From: Strongylocentrotus droebachiensis
Lineage: Eukaryota; Echinodermata; Echinoidea; Camarodonta; Strongylocentrotidae
Length of the DNA stretch: 64,000 bases
Assembly (NCBI GenBank): GCA_035222895.1
Contig: JAVYIG010007486.1
Coordinates: 1-64,000, forward strand
Direction of reading: 5' to 3'
A program made the position numbers and the translations under genes. Under the pieces are notes generated by a model. That model had not been told where the DNA came from and searched no databases. It was given only the letters and a program-made list of their open reading frames with translations. Position 1 is the stretch's first letter. Every line of letters starts with the position of its first letter. Positions 12,901 through 22,690 of this stretch are shown in pieces.

Positions 12901-15900
12901 TTTTGCTCAAATTTTTTTATTTGTTAGTCTGATTTTTCTGCTTCTATTGAAAGTAAGTTATTTTTGGAGTGGACTTGGGCTTTAAAATCAATATTCACGT
13001 TGTTGATTACCCAGTTTTCTTTACAATTAAATTCCCCGACTTGAATGCTTGAAGAGGGGCCGACTCTAGATTCATTCGTCCAAATCAGAAGCCGTTAAAT
13101 CTTGTATTATAATTTTGGCCTACTTCGAACCATCGGTTATTCACGTCGGGTCGGGTCGGGTAATCACGTTACACGAACTTTAATTTATGTACCGGTTACA
13201 TGACCCGACCCGACGCGAGTCCGGATGGAACGAAGTAGACCTATACCTTTATTCTTCACTTCTATACTGTAAAATCATTAGTTTGAATAGGTTGAGCAAA
13301 ATGATATTTCATCAATTATTAACTCCCTATATATAGTTCGCTCTGCCACATTCTCGAAGCAGCTCCCATGGAGGTGGTCGGGTAATACGCTATGCCTACG
13401 CTGAGGAACACTATGCTAAAATGATGGAAGAGGCTTACCCACTATGGGCTCAGCTTGAAGTAGAGTCAAATACAAAACTTTACAGGTACTGTATATCGGC
13501 ATACAATCAGGGGCAGATCCAGGATTTTCCCTCGGGGAGGGGGGGGGGGAGGGGGGTCGCAATTCCGAAAAATCTTGTTGAAGGTTGATGAACAAAATGT
13601 GAAATTTGTGTTTTCCTAGAGTGTGTAGGTGGGTAGGATGGGGCAGTGGCGTGTCTAATTCGATACTCAACTCTCTAATAATTTATTTTCAATAATTTTA
13701 ATCATTTACTGTTACCAGTATAAAGCTTACATGCTATAAAATCTGATTGTGTGTTTTTATTCATATTTACCTCCATAACTATTTGACCTATATGTATTTG
13801 TTTCTTATCTCGTTTTTTTATAATCATTTATCTTATTATATTGGATTACTGTTATCATTTTTTATCAGGGATGCAGCCCTATACAGGTTTTTCAAAACTT
13901 GTTTGCTGCATCCCTAGACATGTTTGGTTTTTAATGAATGTCTGAGTAAAAACAAACCAATAATGCAATATTAGATTACATAAAGATGGAGGAGCAAAAC
14001 TGCCAACCCTGGCCTCAGGACGGTATACCGGATGATTGATTGATTGAATGATTAGATGATTGATTGGAGGATGATTGGATGATTGATTGATGAGACTGAC
14101 GATTGATTGATGGATTAGATGGATTATTGGTTGGTTGATTGATTGAGTGAGTGAGTGGGTGGTAGATGGGTGGATTGGTTGATTGTTTCTGGAGGTGCGA
14201 TAGCTCAGTTGGTAGAGCAGTGGTCTCGTAATCCGGTGACCCGGGTTCGAAACCAAGTCGATGCGCTAGTGCCCTTTGGTAAAGGCCCGGTCACATAATA
14301 GGGGACGCATGGGGGACGCACGGCCAGCGCATTGGAAATTTGCAATTTTGGCCAGTGCGTTGTCGTTCGCTAGGTGTGCGTCATCATTCGTTACTCGTTC
14401 GTCGAGCGCGCTGGACCAACGCTGGACCAACGCTATGCATTCGTCGTAAGTCGCTGTTGTGCATCGGGATTTTTTGAGCATGCTCAAAAGTGTACGCGGA
14501 GCTCGACGCATGAATGTAGGCCTACACGCCAAAAGGACGCCAGACATGCGCGGAACGCGCTAGACCAACGCCAGACATTACGCGGAGCACACGCCCTGTA
14601 TACGCGCAGCGCGCTAGCAACACGCTATGCATTCGGTGTCAGCTCGCTAGCTTCTCCCAAATTCTGTCAAAAGTCGGGCTCACGACTTTTTTCGATTTTC
14701 AATGCGCCGGCCGTGCGACGTCTATGTGTGACCGGGCCATTAGGCATTAATCATCATTACCAGGTCCCTCGGAGAGGACCTTAAGCCGGGAAAACCGGCC
14801 GTGCGACGTCTATGTGTGACCGGGCCATTAGGCATTAATCCTCATTACCAGGTCCCTCGGAGAGGACCTTAAGCCGTCGGTCTTCTGGTTGCTTACTAAC
14901 AAGCATTTATTGCTAAAGCTTTAGCTGTCAGGTAAAATAACCACCACTATCTATCTATCTTCTGTGATGACTGATTGATTAATAATTGATTGACTGATTG
15001 GTGGATGGATTGATTGATTAATTGATTAATATTATTGATTGACTGATTGGTGGATGGATTGTTTGATTAATTTGTTTGACTGATTGGTGGATGGATGGAT
15101 TGATTGATTGATTGATTGATATTGGATGATTCATTAAATGATTCATTGATCGATCGATCCTAGGCCAGAAAATGTGGGCACTTAGGATAAGAGCGAACCC
15201 TTCTTAAAATTTAGATATTCACCATCTATTTAATTAGGAAAACTGGTATGTTAGTGATGTCCGATCCAGGGAGAGACAATTACGAGCAGAGATTATCCAA
15301 TGTAAAGACCCTAGGTAGACATGCCGAGGTTATCAGTCATGACGAGAGACAGCGAAGATATCCTAATTACAGGCATGAGCCACACTATAGCACCTTCATC
15401 GATAAAGCGGCAGGGGTACTTCCAGCAAGCAAGGCACTCAAGTGCTATCAGGTAAGAGATTTGTTTTTATAACAGATCATCAGCCCCACCCCCTACCCCA
15501 ACCTCTCCACGATCCACCACCACCACCATTACCAACTCTAGTTTCCAGGCACAAACACTTGTCAGTCGTAGGCCTATAGGCCTAAATGAACTGAAACTTT
15601 TAAACATTTAATTTGACCTATTTTCCAAGGTAATACATAATAAATAACATATGATAACAACAACAAAATTCACTTAGTTTAAAGGGATACTTGAGTTCTG
15701 TTTCCAGATCGCAAATTTCAAAGTGCATGGTTATTGCTCTTATTCTTATCTATGACATTTCTAGTGTCCTTTTAGGACCTAAAATTGCTAAGAAGATAAT
15801 TGTAGACCCCAAAATGTGTGAAATTTAGCCAATACGATCATACCAATTCAGCTCCACTTTAAAAAAATACGGTGACCGTTAATTAATTAATAAATAATAA

Positions 15901-18900
15901 CAATACATGGGCCGGCTGATTGTGCGTAATATAACCAACACGATAACCATATCATGAAGCTCGCGTATTACACTGTAAGACCAAACCCTGTGTCCGGTTG
16001 CCCGTAGTACACACATTTATCCTGTAAAAAAAAAAATCTTCAGTCAATAATTTTGAAGGAGTCCTGCCAAAGGACACCTTTGTGCTGTAGCCCAGGGCAT
16101 CGCTAGACCTTTTTCAGTGGTGGGGGATGTAGAGACCACTGATTACCGACAAAACTAGCCACCAATTACCGACAAATATATTAATGCCAATGTCCCAATG
16201 TCTACAACCCTATAAACCCGGGGCCAGGAGCTAAACTATTTTTCAGTCCCCCCCCCCCCCAACCCGCGCAGAGCGCGGAAGCTTTGACATTTCATTAAAA
16301 TATTAAAGAAAGAAGACGATACATTGTACCGTTCCCGACTCTTAATTCTTGTTTCGCCCTTGAAGCTATGACGTTTCATTTAATTATTATATCGAGAAAG
16401 AAAACGATTCGTTTAATACCGTTCTCTTCTCTTAATTCTTATCTGAATTCACTCCCCCCCCCTCCCCCTCCCGCGTGAAGCGCGGAAGCTTTGACGTTTC
16501 CTTACATTATTCGTTGTACTGTTCTCGACTCTTAATTCTTGGCTGAATTTAGTTTCCCCGAAAATGTTAAACCTCTGATTTCTTTTGCTGACATTATACA
16601 TCTCTCCTTTCTTTTCCTTTTCTATTTTCTCTTTCCTTTCCCTTGCCCTCTCATATTTTCCCTCCCCCTTTCTCATTTTTCCCGACGGCAGCGCAATTTT
16701 ACCGACAATATCCTGACAGGATCCCCCCCTTTACCTACGCCCCTGGCCGTAGCGGGACTCGAACTGCGAACCATGATTGTGATCCGCTATTTAATATATC
16801 TTATTTACATAGGACTTATTCATCAAATATGGAGGACGCTTACAAGATGAAGAGAAAGTAAAGGACATCATACCGGGAGCCATAGTGACAGTCAAAACAA
16901 GCCGAGGAGAATACAAGACGAATAATGTTATCCTTACACCAGGACCGTGGGCATCTAAACTCCTCAAACCACTCGGTTTACAACCTCCCTTGACGGTAAG
17001 AATAAAGCTGGTTATAACAACAGCAATAAGAGTAATGATTATGATAATGAATTAATAATAGTAATACAAATGATGATGACGATAACAATAATACTACTAC
17101 TAATAATAGGAATTTTATTTACCGAGGAAAGCCTCATCAGCGTCAATGCTTTTCTTCCTGAGATCCCTGCAATAATTACTCCAACAATTAAAGTCCTACC
17201 AGGTACACATTTACTTCCTGGGTGGAGAGTGGCAAATGTGGATTATTGTCTTAGTAAAGGACGTAAGTGCCGGGCTGGGACACACAACCCTAGGATTGAA
17301 AGTGAAGTGAATGAACCATCTCCGCATATAAATCACCGGAATTTTCGTGACATTAGCATTCATTATTTTCTATTTTCTCTCTCTCTCCATCTGGGCTCGC
17401 TCCTCTCTTTCTTACTCCTTTTGTCCTCTCTCTCTTCATCTCCCCCCCCCCCCCCCTCTCTCTATCTCTCCCTCATTTACTTAGGCATTGCGAGTAAACG
17501 TGTTATATTGGCAGCCAAAGACACCGGGCGCGTACGATGATTTTCCATGTTTCGTTGACGTTGGGCTAGGGCTGAAACATATCTACGGTCTACCTTCTGT
17601 TAGTTATCAAGGCATGATGAAGGTAAAATTTCCAGTATACGTCAAATATATATATATATACAGTTAACAACTAACTTATTCAAACCTTTAACAAGTTTTG
17701 TAATTTGTTAAGTATGTGCAAAAAATATTTGTTCCGATTTATGTTTCTTGAGAATATGACACAGAGCTTACATCTAAAAGTATTCAACAAAGGCCCTAAT
17801 AAAATCAGGCCACCTTCCATTGTTGATTTACAATAAAATACAACAAATATTAAATTTACATGGGGTGTGAATAATTTAGTTGTTAGCTATATATACACTG
17901 TTGGTCATAATGGTGGAATAATTATTTTTACCCCAATTTATGGAATGATTTTGACAATGATTTGTTCCTAATAGATCTAGATAATAGTATACATTCTCGG
18001 ATTTTATTGAATAATAATTTACGAGTGTTTGTTTTGCGTGGCTGCTTTAAGCATGTGTGTGCTACTATGCTAATCAACTAAGGGACCTACGCCCTTAAGT
18101 CATAAGTGATAGTAGTGATGATCAATGCCTCAAAAAAGGGCATTAATATAGCTGATCGACACGGTTTTGATCCCGGGGCCTAGGAGGAACAGGGACGTGA
18201 TAGAGAAGGACTAGAATCAAGCCGGCGAAACTCTTGTAATTTATTCAAACGCATTCGTGAGTAAAAGCGTACCAATGGGATGTGTAACATTCCACATGGC
18301 TTTGAAGTTCCATGCTCCGAACCGCGCTTCCACTGCGGGGACTTTCGGAAGCCAGGCACCAGTTTTACATTTATTACAAAATGTTGAATTACAGGCAAAA
18401 TTTCAGTGTAAATCAAAAACTTTATATGGGGATTGTATTGGGAATAGTGCATCAAACACATTTCCAAATTTAGAACTCCGTCCTTCCTATAATTTGTGTG
18501 CCAGAGTTGGTAAAAGAAAAATTACATCCTGACAAAAACTCAATAGTTTAGGATAATGCGCTAATTTGTGCATGTTTTAATGTCCCGTTATTTGATCCAT
18601 GATTTAAAATCTTCAATAACATTAAGTTTGCTAGTGCGTGTTTTTGCGTGTTTTTTGTATTTTTGAAGTTTAAAAAAGGATGAAATTACACAAGTTTGTG
18701 TTCGCTTGTTCTCCTCTTTACACATTCAACAATGGATGAGAAATCATTGACAGGGACAGCGAACAGTTGCTGTGATACCATTTTCTGATGTAGGAATTCT
18801 AAATCCTGAAATTCATGCGCTCTTTTATCTCACCATCTGGTCAACAGATGCAGATTAGCGCATAACTTTTCGACGGCTTGGAGCATGGGGTCAAAGGAGA

Positions 18901-21163
18901 GCGGCTTGATTCCAGTCCTTCTCTATCACGTCCCTGGGAGAAACGAGGCCATTGTTTAGCCACTGAATCATGACTGTACGCAGCGGAGGCTAGGGTACGT
19001 CGCTGCCCCCACAAATACAAAAAACAAAGAAAATGCAATAAGTTATCAATAATTCATTGAATTTTGCCCCGATCCCCAACAGAAAAAAATCCTCTGTGTG
19101 GCCATGCCTTGAACCATAATGCATTTTAGCTATTCATCTATCTACTTGTTCCTTTGTTTCTTTGTTTCTTTGTTTCTGTGTTCCTTTGTTTCTTTGTTTC
19201 TGTGTTTGTTTCTTTGTTTCTCTAGATCAACTACCATGGTGGAGTAGGTACGGTTGATCCCGATGAGCGAGATTCCAGTATAGTTAATGAACATCAGTGG
19301 GACATCGAGAAAGTCAGTAATTACGTCAGGGAACACTTCCCACTACTACACAGTACTCCAGCTATAGTCGAAACATGCATGTATACGGTAAGGAAGTTAC
19401 TGTAATAAAATTTGTTGTCTTTACTTTTATTTTTCATTTTTTGTAATGCTCATTAAGCGATTTGTAACCGAGTCGTGTGTGTATGGGAGCTGAACTTACG
19501 AACTAGCATTATTATCCCCCTTTAATAAAATAAAAAAAGATGGTAATGTTGTAGAGCATGGTAAATGTTATTCTCATATGACATTTATTTAAAAATATAA
19601 AGTTCAATGTCATTTTGGGGCTGCTTCTCATGAATCTCTGCACTTCCAAAAGAATGGAAAAATAGTATCTTACAGTACCAAGCTGAAAGCAAGACACTCC
19701 AAGAAGAATTATTGCATAACTTACTAGAAGGTTGTCAAAGTATGCAATATGTTTATCAAATTTCTGTTGCAAAGATCATTAAAGTTCCGATTTCGGAAAT
19801 GAAATGGAGTACAATTTTAACTGAACCTGTTCAAGACTGGAAGAAACTTTACACTATTCCTTTAAAATGTTGCCTTTCTACGAAACTTCGTTATTTTCAG
19901 TGCAGAATTTTACATCGAATACTAGGGGTCAACAAATATCTTCACATTATGGGCATAGCTAATTCTAATTTATGAATATTATATTGCAAGAAACTTTTTT
20001 AACCTCTGAACTAGAAAGATCATTTAAATCATTTAGATACAGAAGGAAGATGTACTTTGTACTAAATGTATTATGCTCCGACTGTAAAATCAGAAAAAGA
20101 ATTGTTCAAATGTTCAACTGGATGAAATGTATTAAGCACAAAGATGATTTACTTATACTTGGAGGTGATTGGAACTGTGTACAAGATCCTCAGTTTGATA
20201 CCCGAGGCTGGTCACAGGACTGGTATACAAACCAATTAAGTGGTTACAAAACATCCACATGTATGGTGGAAAATGAACCCGCAATGAAAGCAATTTACAT
20301 GGCGACAACTATCGTTAGGAATCTATTCTGGACTCGATTATTGGCTTATTTCATCGTTACTGTATTGTTATGTTCAAACTTCCGATATTAGACCTGCCAT
20401 CAAAAGTGATCATTGTGCTGTATTGACAAAATTGACAAAAGACTTAACTCCGTTTCGTTGACAATCAGCCATGCATGAAGTCTTTCGTCTACGGATGATT
20501 GTCAACGAAACGGAGTTAAGTCTTTCGTTAATTCCGTTTGTTGCTACGGCAGGCGGCCAGTGAAAACAAATTAGTTTGATAAAATTATGGAAATGCAAGC
20601 ACTACTTTAAACAAAAAGAACTTTGTTATTCCTAGCTCATTTTTCCTGATTGAGGTGTCATAGGAAAGGGCAGAAACTCAACTTTCTAGAAATGTGATAT
20701 TCTCTTTGAAATTCAGATACCATCCGCCAAATGACTTTTTGGTTTCCTCTCTTCAAATTGATTTTAATCACTCATGCGTGAAATATGCATAATATGAATT
20801 GTATGAAATGAAAGAAGAGGATCTAAGCTTTACAAATATGTGTCATTTATCAATTATAATCGTGATTAAGTTATGATAAAACATCGATATTTCTCGGTTT
20901 CGTTTTTTCTGGGACGCCCTGTATAGGCATTGGACAACAATTTATCCCGAGGGCAATACCTACCGATACAGATATTAATCTTGATAGGACTTTAACAGAG
21001 CCTTTAACAGAGAAAAAAAAATCGAATTATTATGTTGGTCTACTATTTTATGATTCTTTTGCACATTGTTCTACTTTTCCATTTCAGAGAACACCTGATA
21101 ATGAGCTAATTCTTGACAGACATCCGATGCACTCCAATATCATCATTGGTTGTGGAATGTCAG
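6835..21163 (+). CDS. Peroxisomal sarcosine oxidase / L-pipecolate oxidase-like FAD enzyme, 3' incomplete
   Basis: Seven exons join in phase: 6835-6936, 13337-13485, 15238-15451, 16813-16995, 17485-17622, 19226-19387 and 21088-21163 (about 341 codons). The order of motifs matches the monomeric sarcosine oxidase/PIPOX family. There is an N-terminal Rossmann motif GAGIEGSS, then [14 protein letters not shown], then TPGPW before the substrate-cap strand, and ETCMYT with the cysteine that carries covalent flavin in this family. Family members oxidise sarcosine or pipecolate in peroxisomes to an imine plus H2O2. Human PIPOX is about 390 residues, so the last ~45 residues are missing, including the GHGFK-like segment and any C-terminal peroxisome signal. 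After GMSG at 21163 (phase 1) I found no matching exon before 64,000. The start ATG is chosen because [12 protein letters not shown] begins at the usual distance from the FAD motif. The missing exon may be lost, displaced by repeats, or too diverged to see. Confidence 0.85.
7310..10600 (-). pseudogene. Degenerate non-LTR retrotransposon (CR1/Jockey type) in intron 1
   Basis: Reading the minus strand, the order is 5' to 3'. An apurinic-type endonuclease comes first, with [19 protein letters not shown] and FSETWIHSN near 10530-10400 and [12 protein letters not shown] near 10110. A linker region (9175-9940) follows, then reverse transcriptase with catalytic SFADDTN near 8475. A C-terminal segment has [18 protein letters not shown] near 8100. 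Stops and frameshifts break it throughout, so it is a dead copy. Its AT-rich 3' UTR ends near 7310 at a repeated AATTCAATTC motif. It lies antisense to the host gene. Confidence 0.85.
10590..10923. repeat. Tandem repeat, ~27-31-bp GACTTGACAAAGATAA units
   Basis: Units alternate between TGACCTGACTTGACAAAGATAA-type and ACCCCGACTTGACAAAGATAA-type variants, with ATAATATAATC spacers, in about ten copies. A (TA)n tract follows at 10950-10990. The array abuts the 5' end of the degenerate LINE. Confidence 0.8.
10990..11335. other. Intron sequence, nothing recognised
   Basis: AT-rich intron DNA between the tandem repeat and the palindrome. No coding or repeat structure can be supported beyond a few SINE-like bases (ACCGTGCCGTGGCTA) at the right end. 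Confidence 0.4.
11300..11820 (+). mobile_element. SINE-type repeat (family B), copy 1, interrupted
   Basis: It shares TTAGTGCCCTTTTGTG, TTAATCCTCATTACTGTC, GCAGTCACGCAAAACAAA and a final ATTATTCCACCATTATGACC with the copies at 17890-19130 (minus) and 42150-43470 (plus). The head is nearly lost here and a palindromic element splits it at 11341-11552. Confidence 0.7.
11341..11557. mobile_element. Near-perfect palindromic (foldback) element in SINE family B
   Basis: The left arm AAATAATTGGGTGCAACG runs through GGGCTCGAATTTTACTAAGC and GCAGGTCGGGTCAGTAGCTA. The right arm is its reverse complement, ending CGTTGCACCCAATTATTT. Arms are ~93 nt with few mismatches around a small spacer. TATTA is present on both sides and is a candidate target duplication inside the SINE. 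Confidence 0.8.
11867..12985. mobile_element. TTAA-flanked MITE with long TIRs and an internal 360-bp duplication
   Basis: The ends are TTAAAGGACAAGTCCACTC and its inverted counterpart GAGTGGACTTGGGCTTTAA. Inverted similarity continues inward for over 100 nt (AAATAACTTACTTTCAAT, then ATAAGAAAGTTAT) to a shared GACGTCATGTCCTCAC. Inside, a ~360-bp unit starting CCCCAAAACTTGATATCCCC occurs twice in tandem (12121 and 12483). No transposase frame. TTAA duplication suggests a piggyBac- or Kolobok-type origin. Confidence 0.75.
13117..13241. mobile_element. Small inverted-repeat element (125 bp)
   Basis: GGCCTACTTCGAACCATC at the left matches inverted GATGGAACGAAGTAGACC at the right. An inner pair is CGTCGGGTCGGGTCGGGTAA and CATGACCCGACCCGACGCG. 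It lies about 95 bp before exon 2 of the + strand gene. Confidence 0.65.
13337..13485 (+). CDS. Exon 2 of sarcosine-oxidase-like gene
   Basis: The acceptor is ATATATAG|TTCGCTC. Translation begins [18 protein letters not shown], the conserved Ser/Arg-rich segment that contacts flavin in the family, then runs to VESNTKLY. The donor is TACAG|GTACTG, phase 0 in and phase 2 out. Confidence 0.85.
14028..14188. repeat. (TTGA)n/(ATGA)n degenerate microsatellite
   Basis: Runs of GATTGATTGA mixed with GATGATTGGATGATT. A second similar block lies at 14965-15150 on the other side of the SINE. No coding meaning. Confidence 0.85.
14283..14739. mobile_element. Harbinger-like MITE inserted in SINE family A
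   Basis: The TIR GGCCCGGTCACA is paired with TGTGACCGGGCC; imperfect inverted similarity continues for ~50 nt (GACGCACGGCC / GGCCGTGCGACG). Comparison with the uninterrupted SINE (TTTGGTAAGGCATTAATCC) places the insertion at TAA/TTA, a 3-bp TWA site typical of PIF/Harbinger. The interior has GC-rich ACGCTGGACCAACGCT repeats and no transposase. Confidence 0.7.
14707..14878 (+). repeat. 88-bp tandem duplication across a MITE-SINE junction
   Basis: Copy 1 (14707-14794) and copy 2 (14795-14878) both run from CCGGCCGTGCGACGTC through the MITE end ACCGGGCC into SINE sequence up to GGACCTTAAGCC. Only one base differs in the TTAATCATC/TTAATCCTC segment. The duplication must postdate the MITE insertion. 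Confidence 0.8.
15238..15451 (+). CDS. Exon 3 of sarcosine-oxidase-like gene
   Basis: The acceptor TTTAATTAG|G restores an Arg codon across the junction. Translation reads [17 protein letters not shown] and ends ASKALKCYQ before GTAAGA. It covers the helix and FAD-contact region preceding the cap domain. Phase 2 in, phase 0 out. Confidence 0.85.
15452..16812. other. Intron 3: repeat fragments
   Basis: 15679-15880 is a partial copy of the TTAA element at 47040-47583 (shared TTAAAGGGATRSTKGAGTTC-type end, CTCTTATTCTTATCT, GTGAAATTTAGCCAATAC). 16200-16520 contains two related segments around GCGCGGAAGCTTTGACRTTTC beside CCCCCTCC runs. No exon is seen. Confidence 0.55.
16813..16995 (+). CDS. Exon 4 of sarcosine-oxidase-like gene
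   Basis: Encodes 61 residues from [16 protein letters not shown] to the family signature [17 protein letters not shown], followed by the donor ACG|GTAAGA. Phase 0 in and out. Confidence 0.85.
17190..17320 (+). repeat. Short interspersed repeat fragment
   Basis: CCAGGTACACATTTACTTCC, GGTGGAGAGTGGCAAATG and GGACGTAAGTGCCGGGCTGG resemble the segment at 39055-39140 (CAGGTACCCATTTACTTCACC ... GGTGGAAAGT ... AAGGACGTTCAGAC). It accounts for the open frame in intron 4, which otherwise has no support. Confidence 0.45.
17485..17622 (+). CDS. Exon 5 of sarcosine-oxidase-like gene
   Basis: Encodes [19 protein letters not shown] and [14 protein letters not shown], matching the substrate-cap beta sheet of the family. 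The acceptor TTTACTTAG follows a long CT tract (17390-17470); the donor is AAG|GTAAAA. Phase 0 in and out. Confidence 0.85.
17890..19130 (-). mobile_element. SINE-type repeat (family B), copy 2, interrupted
   Basis: Read on the minus strand, the head contains CTGTACGCAG-side sequence, GGGGCAAAATTCAATG and GGCCATGCCTT on the far right. The body GGCATTAATGCCC, GCCACGCAAAACAAACACTC and the tail TGACCAACAGTGTATA end near 17890. A hAT-like MITE occupies 18190-18936. Confidence 0.7.
18190..18936. mobile_element. hAT-like MITE inserted in SINE family B
   Basis: The 35-bp terminal inverted repeats start CAGGGACGTGATAGAGAAGG and differ at one position. CAGGG termini are typical of hAT elements. Flanks GGAGGAAC and GGAGAAAC are a plausible, slightly diverged 8-bp target duplication. 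The 91-codon plus-strand open frame inside shows no transposase motif, so the element is non-autonomous. Confidence 0.65.
19141..19225 (+). repeat. (CTTTGTTT)n microsatellite at an acceptor site
   Basis: Repeats of TTTGTTTC/TTTGTTCC run directly into the CTCTAG acceptor of exon 6 and supply its pyrimidine tract. Confidence 0.85.
19226..19387 (+). CDS. Exon 6: covalent-flavin cysteine region
   Basis: Encodes [16 protein letters not shown] to [12 protein letters not shown]. The Cys in TCMYT aligns with the flavin-attachment cysteine known in monomeric sarcosine oxidase, so the key residue is kept. The acceptor follows a (CTTTGTTT)n microsatellite that serves as the pyrimidine tract. Phase 0 in and out. 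Confidence 0.85.
19560..20400 (+). pseudogene. Rearranged L1/Tx1-type LINE remnant in intron 6
   Basis: A C-terminal segment comes first: [20 protein letters not shown] and [20 protein letters not shown], near 19800-19945, typical of the region after the reverse transcriptase. An endonuclease fragment [20 protein letters not shown] (near 20150-20210) follows. Endonuclease should precede the C-terminus, so the order is rearranged or two truncated copies are juxtaposed. Stops interrupt both. Confidence 0.7.
20442..20525. repeat. Hairpin-forming inverted repeat
   Basis: GACTTAACTCCGTTTCGTTG and ACAATCA face TGATTGT and CAACGAAACGGAGTTAAGTC across a ~25-nt loop. A small foldback between LINE debris and the repeat at 20630. 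Confidence 0.8.
20630..20925 (+). repeat. Interspersed repeat (family C), copy 1
   Basis: Shares CTGATTGAGGTGTCATA, TTTGAAATTCAGATACC, AGCTTTACAAATATGTGTC and TCTCGGTTTCGTTTT with 32880-33165. It ends at GGGACGCCCTGTATAG. Both copies lie directly downstream of L1/Tx1-type LINE remnants. Confidence 0.7.
21088..21163 (+). CDS. Exon 7, last visible exon
   Basis: Encodes [17 protein letters not shown] and IIIGCGMSG, the segment just before the C-terminal flavin-binding motif. The acceptor is TTTTCCATTTCAG and the donor TCAG|GTAAAT (phase 1). The following exon should start with two bases completing Gly and encode a HGFK-like motif; it was not found. Confidence 0.8.
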
Positions 21164-21600
21164 GTAAATTGTGTATATAGTTGTCGTATACAGTATGTAG
21201 GCCTGTTTGTTTCATTTTTTCCATGTTGTTATATCACTGCCTCGTCGAACAATGTAACGTGTTTGTAATTAGTTTGCTCCTGTTTGTGTGCGTGTGAGTG
21301 AGTGAGGGAGAAAGAGAGAGTTCTGTGTATTTTATCTTTCAAATTATTATGAAAACATATCGGCTACATTCATCCAAGTTTATGAAAAATGTTGTGAAAG
21401 TAAGCAGTTTAAAACGTCACCGTGTTTGCTGTACCGAAATACGCCAATATGCACTCGAATATAGCACACGTTTGCCTAGTGACAAACTAGTTGTTATATA
21501 TAGCTTGGTATGTCATAGTGTATATAGTCAGAATTGCGTTATTGTGTTATATGTAGGTCAGTAACCGACGTTTAAGCACCCGACAAAGGAACTACAGCTA
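21164..21600. other. Region after last visible exon, no exon found
   Basis: I read this stretch for the expected C-terminal exon (a HGFK-like motif and a Ser-Lys-Leu-type tripeptide) and saw none. An 88-codon open frame at 21298 is AT-rich and unlike any family I recognise. Confidence 0.4.
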
Positions 21601-21604
21601 CAAC

Positions 21605-21870
21605 TCACGATATTGTTATTTTATTATCCAAGTTGGCATCCGTTACAGTTCACAGAGCATAATTACTATAGGTGAAGGATGGTTCCTTTGATTGCACTAT
21701 ATGAAAATGGGCCGGTTCGTTCGCTGATACTCATGATATTGTTATTTTATTATCCAAGTGTGGGTTCCGTTACAGTTCACAGAGCATAATTACTATAGGT
21801 GAAGGATGGTTCCTTTGATTGCACTATATGAAAATGGGCCGGTTCGTTCACAATTTATGAAAATAGGCCG
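21605..21870 (+). repeat. Tandem duplication, ~125-bp unit
   Basis: Two adjacent copies each contain GATATTGTTATTTTATTATCC, CACAGAGCATAATTACTATA and AAATGGGCCGGTTCGTTC. A third partial AAAATAGGCCGGTTCGTTCG follows. Confidence 0.85.
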
Positions 21871-22690
21871 GTTCGTTCGCGGATTATTCTAAAAGATACC
21901 ACATCATTTTATACGACTTCACGCCCAGACTCCGCTAAATAATTTGGGGTTTTCAACCTTTTTTTGCTGTTGACTAAACTACACAATACCACAACAAATC
22001 ATTATAAAACTTTTTCGTCAGATATTTTAATTCGTTTTGTACGTGATAACAAGATGAAGCTCCTGTGGAAGTTCTTTTTATTTTCTTCTTCTTCTTCTCA
22101 CCACCCCCCCCCCCCCCCCCGAACCCCACTCACTCTCTCTCTCTGTGGCTCATTTAGAATGCTAACAAAAACAATTTCATACGACGTCAACGCGCCCATG
22201 CATGTTTAAACAAAAAGCAATAACACGGTCAGCTCCAGGCACGTACGCAAGGGGGGGGGGGGAAGGGGGGGGGGGGTTAAGGAGTCGAACCCCCTTCATT
22301 TTTTTTGTTTTTGTGTGTTTTGGAGAAACCCCCCCCCCTCAATTTGTTTAAAAAAATAAAAACAAAACAAAACATTTTAACAAAAAATTGTGGTAATGGG
22401 TGGCCCAAAAAAGGTGACCCCCCAACGGAACGATCGGTCAATTTTTCAAATTTTCGGAACAAAAAAACAACAAAACATATGCTCTTTTGTCAAAGGTATT
22501 TATAGGGTTAGAATTAGGGGTGCATTTTGGGTTTCAGGAAAGGTTTAGGGCATATGGAAACGTTGTATCATCCGCTCAATCTGACTTACGTGCATAGAAC
22601 AAATAAGCATTTTTCCATGAAAAAGTGAAGTTTTCTTAAATGTGCGTTTCTTTCCAGCATCGGGGCGCCCGGGAGTCACTTGGGTAACAT
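21871..22690. repeat. Homopolymer-rich non-coding stretch
   Basis: Contains (TTC)n plus C15 near 22080-22120, G runs at 22251-22275, and a C run at 22330. No gene. ORFs here are glycine/proline artefacts. Confidence 0.6.

Larger units (their letters stand above)
14193..14945 (+). mobile_element. tRNA-derived SINE (family A), interrupted
   Basis: The 5' head GGTGCGATAGCTCAGTTGG and GGGTTCGAAACC are canonical internal pol III A and B boxes. CTCGTAA sits at the anticodon loop position, suggesting a tRNA-Thr(CGT)-like ancestor. The body contains GATGCGCTAGTGCCCTTTGG, TTAATCCTCATTACCAGG and GTCAGGTAAAATAACCACC. An intact copy lies at 60229-60427 on the minus strand. Here a TIR element splits the body at 14283-14739 and an 88-bp tandem duplication follows. 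Confidence 0.85.

Noticed and set aside
14194-14254. Possible tRNA-Thr(CGT) gene (and 60,361-60,427 on the minus strand)
   Set aside because: A and B boxes are good, but the acceptor stem does not pair and both continue into the same ~130-bp body, so these are SINE heads.
17070-17540. 156-codon plus-strand frame overlapping exon 5
   Set aside because: It reads exon 5 in the wrong frame and crosses a SINE-like fragment and CT tract; the phase 0 frame gives the sarcosine-oxidase match.
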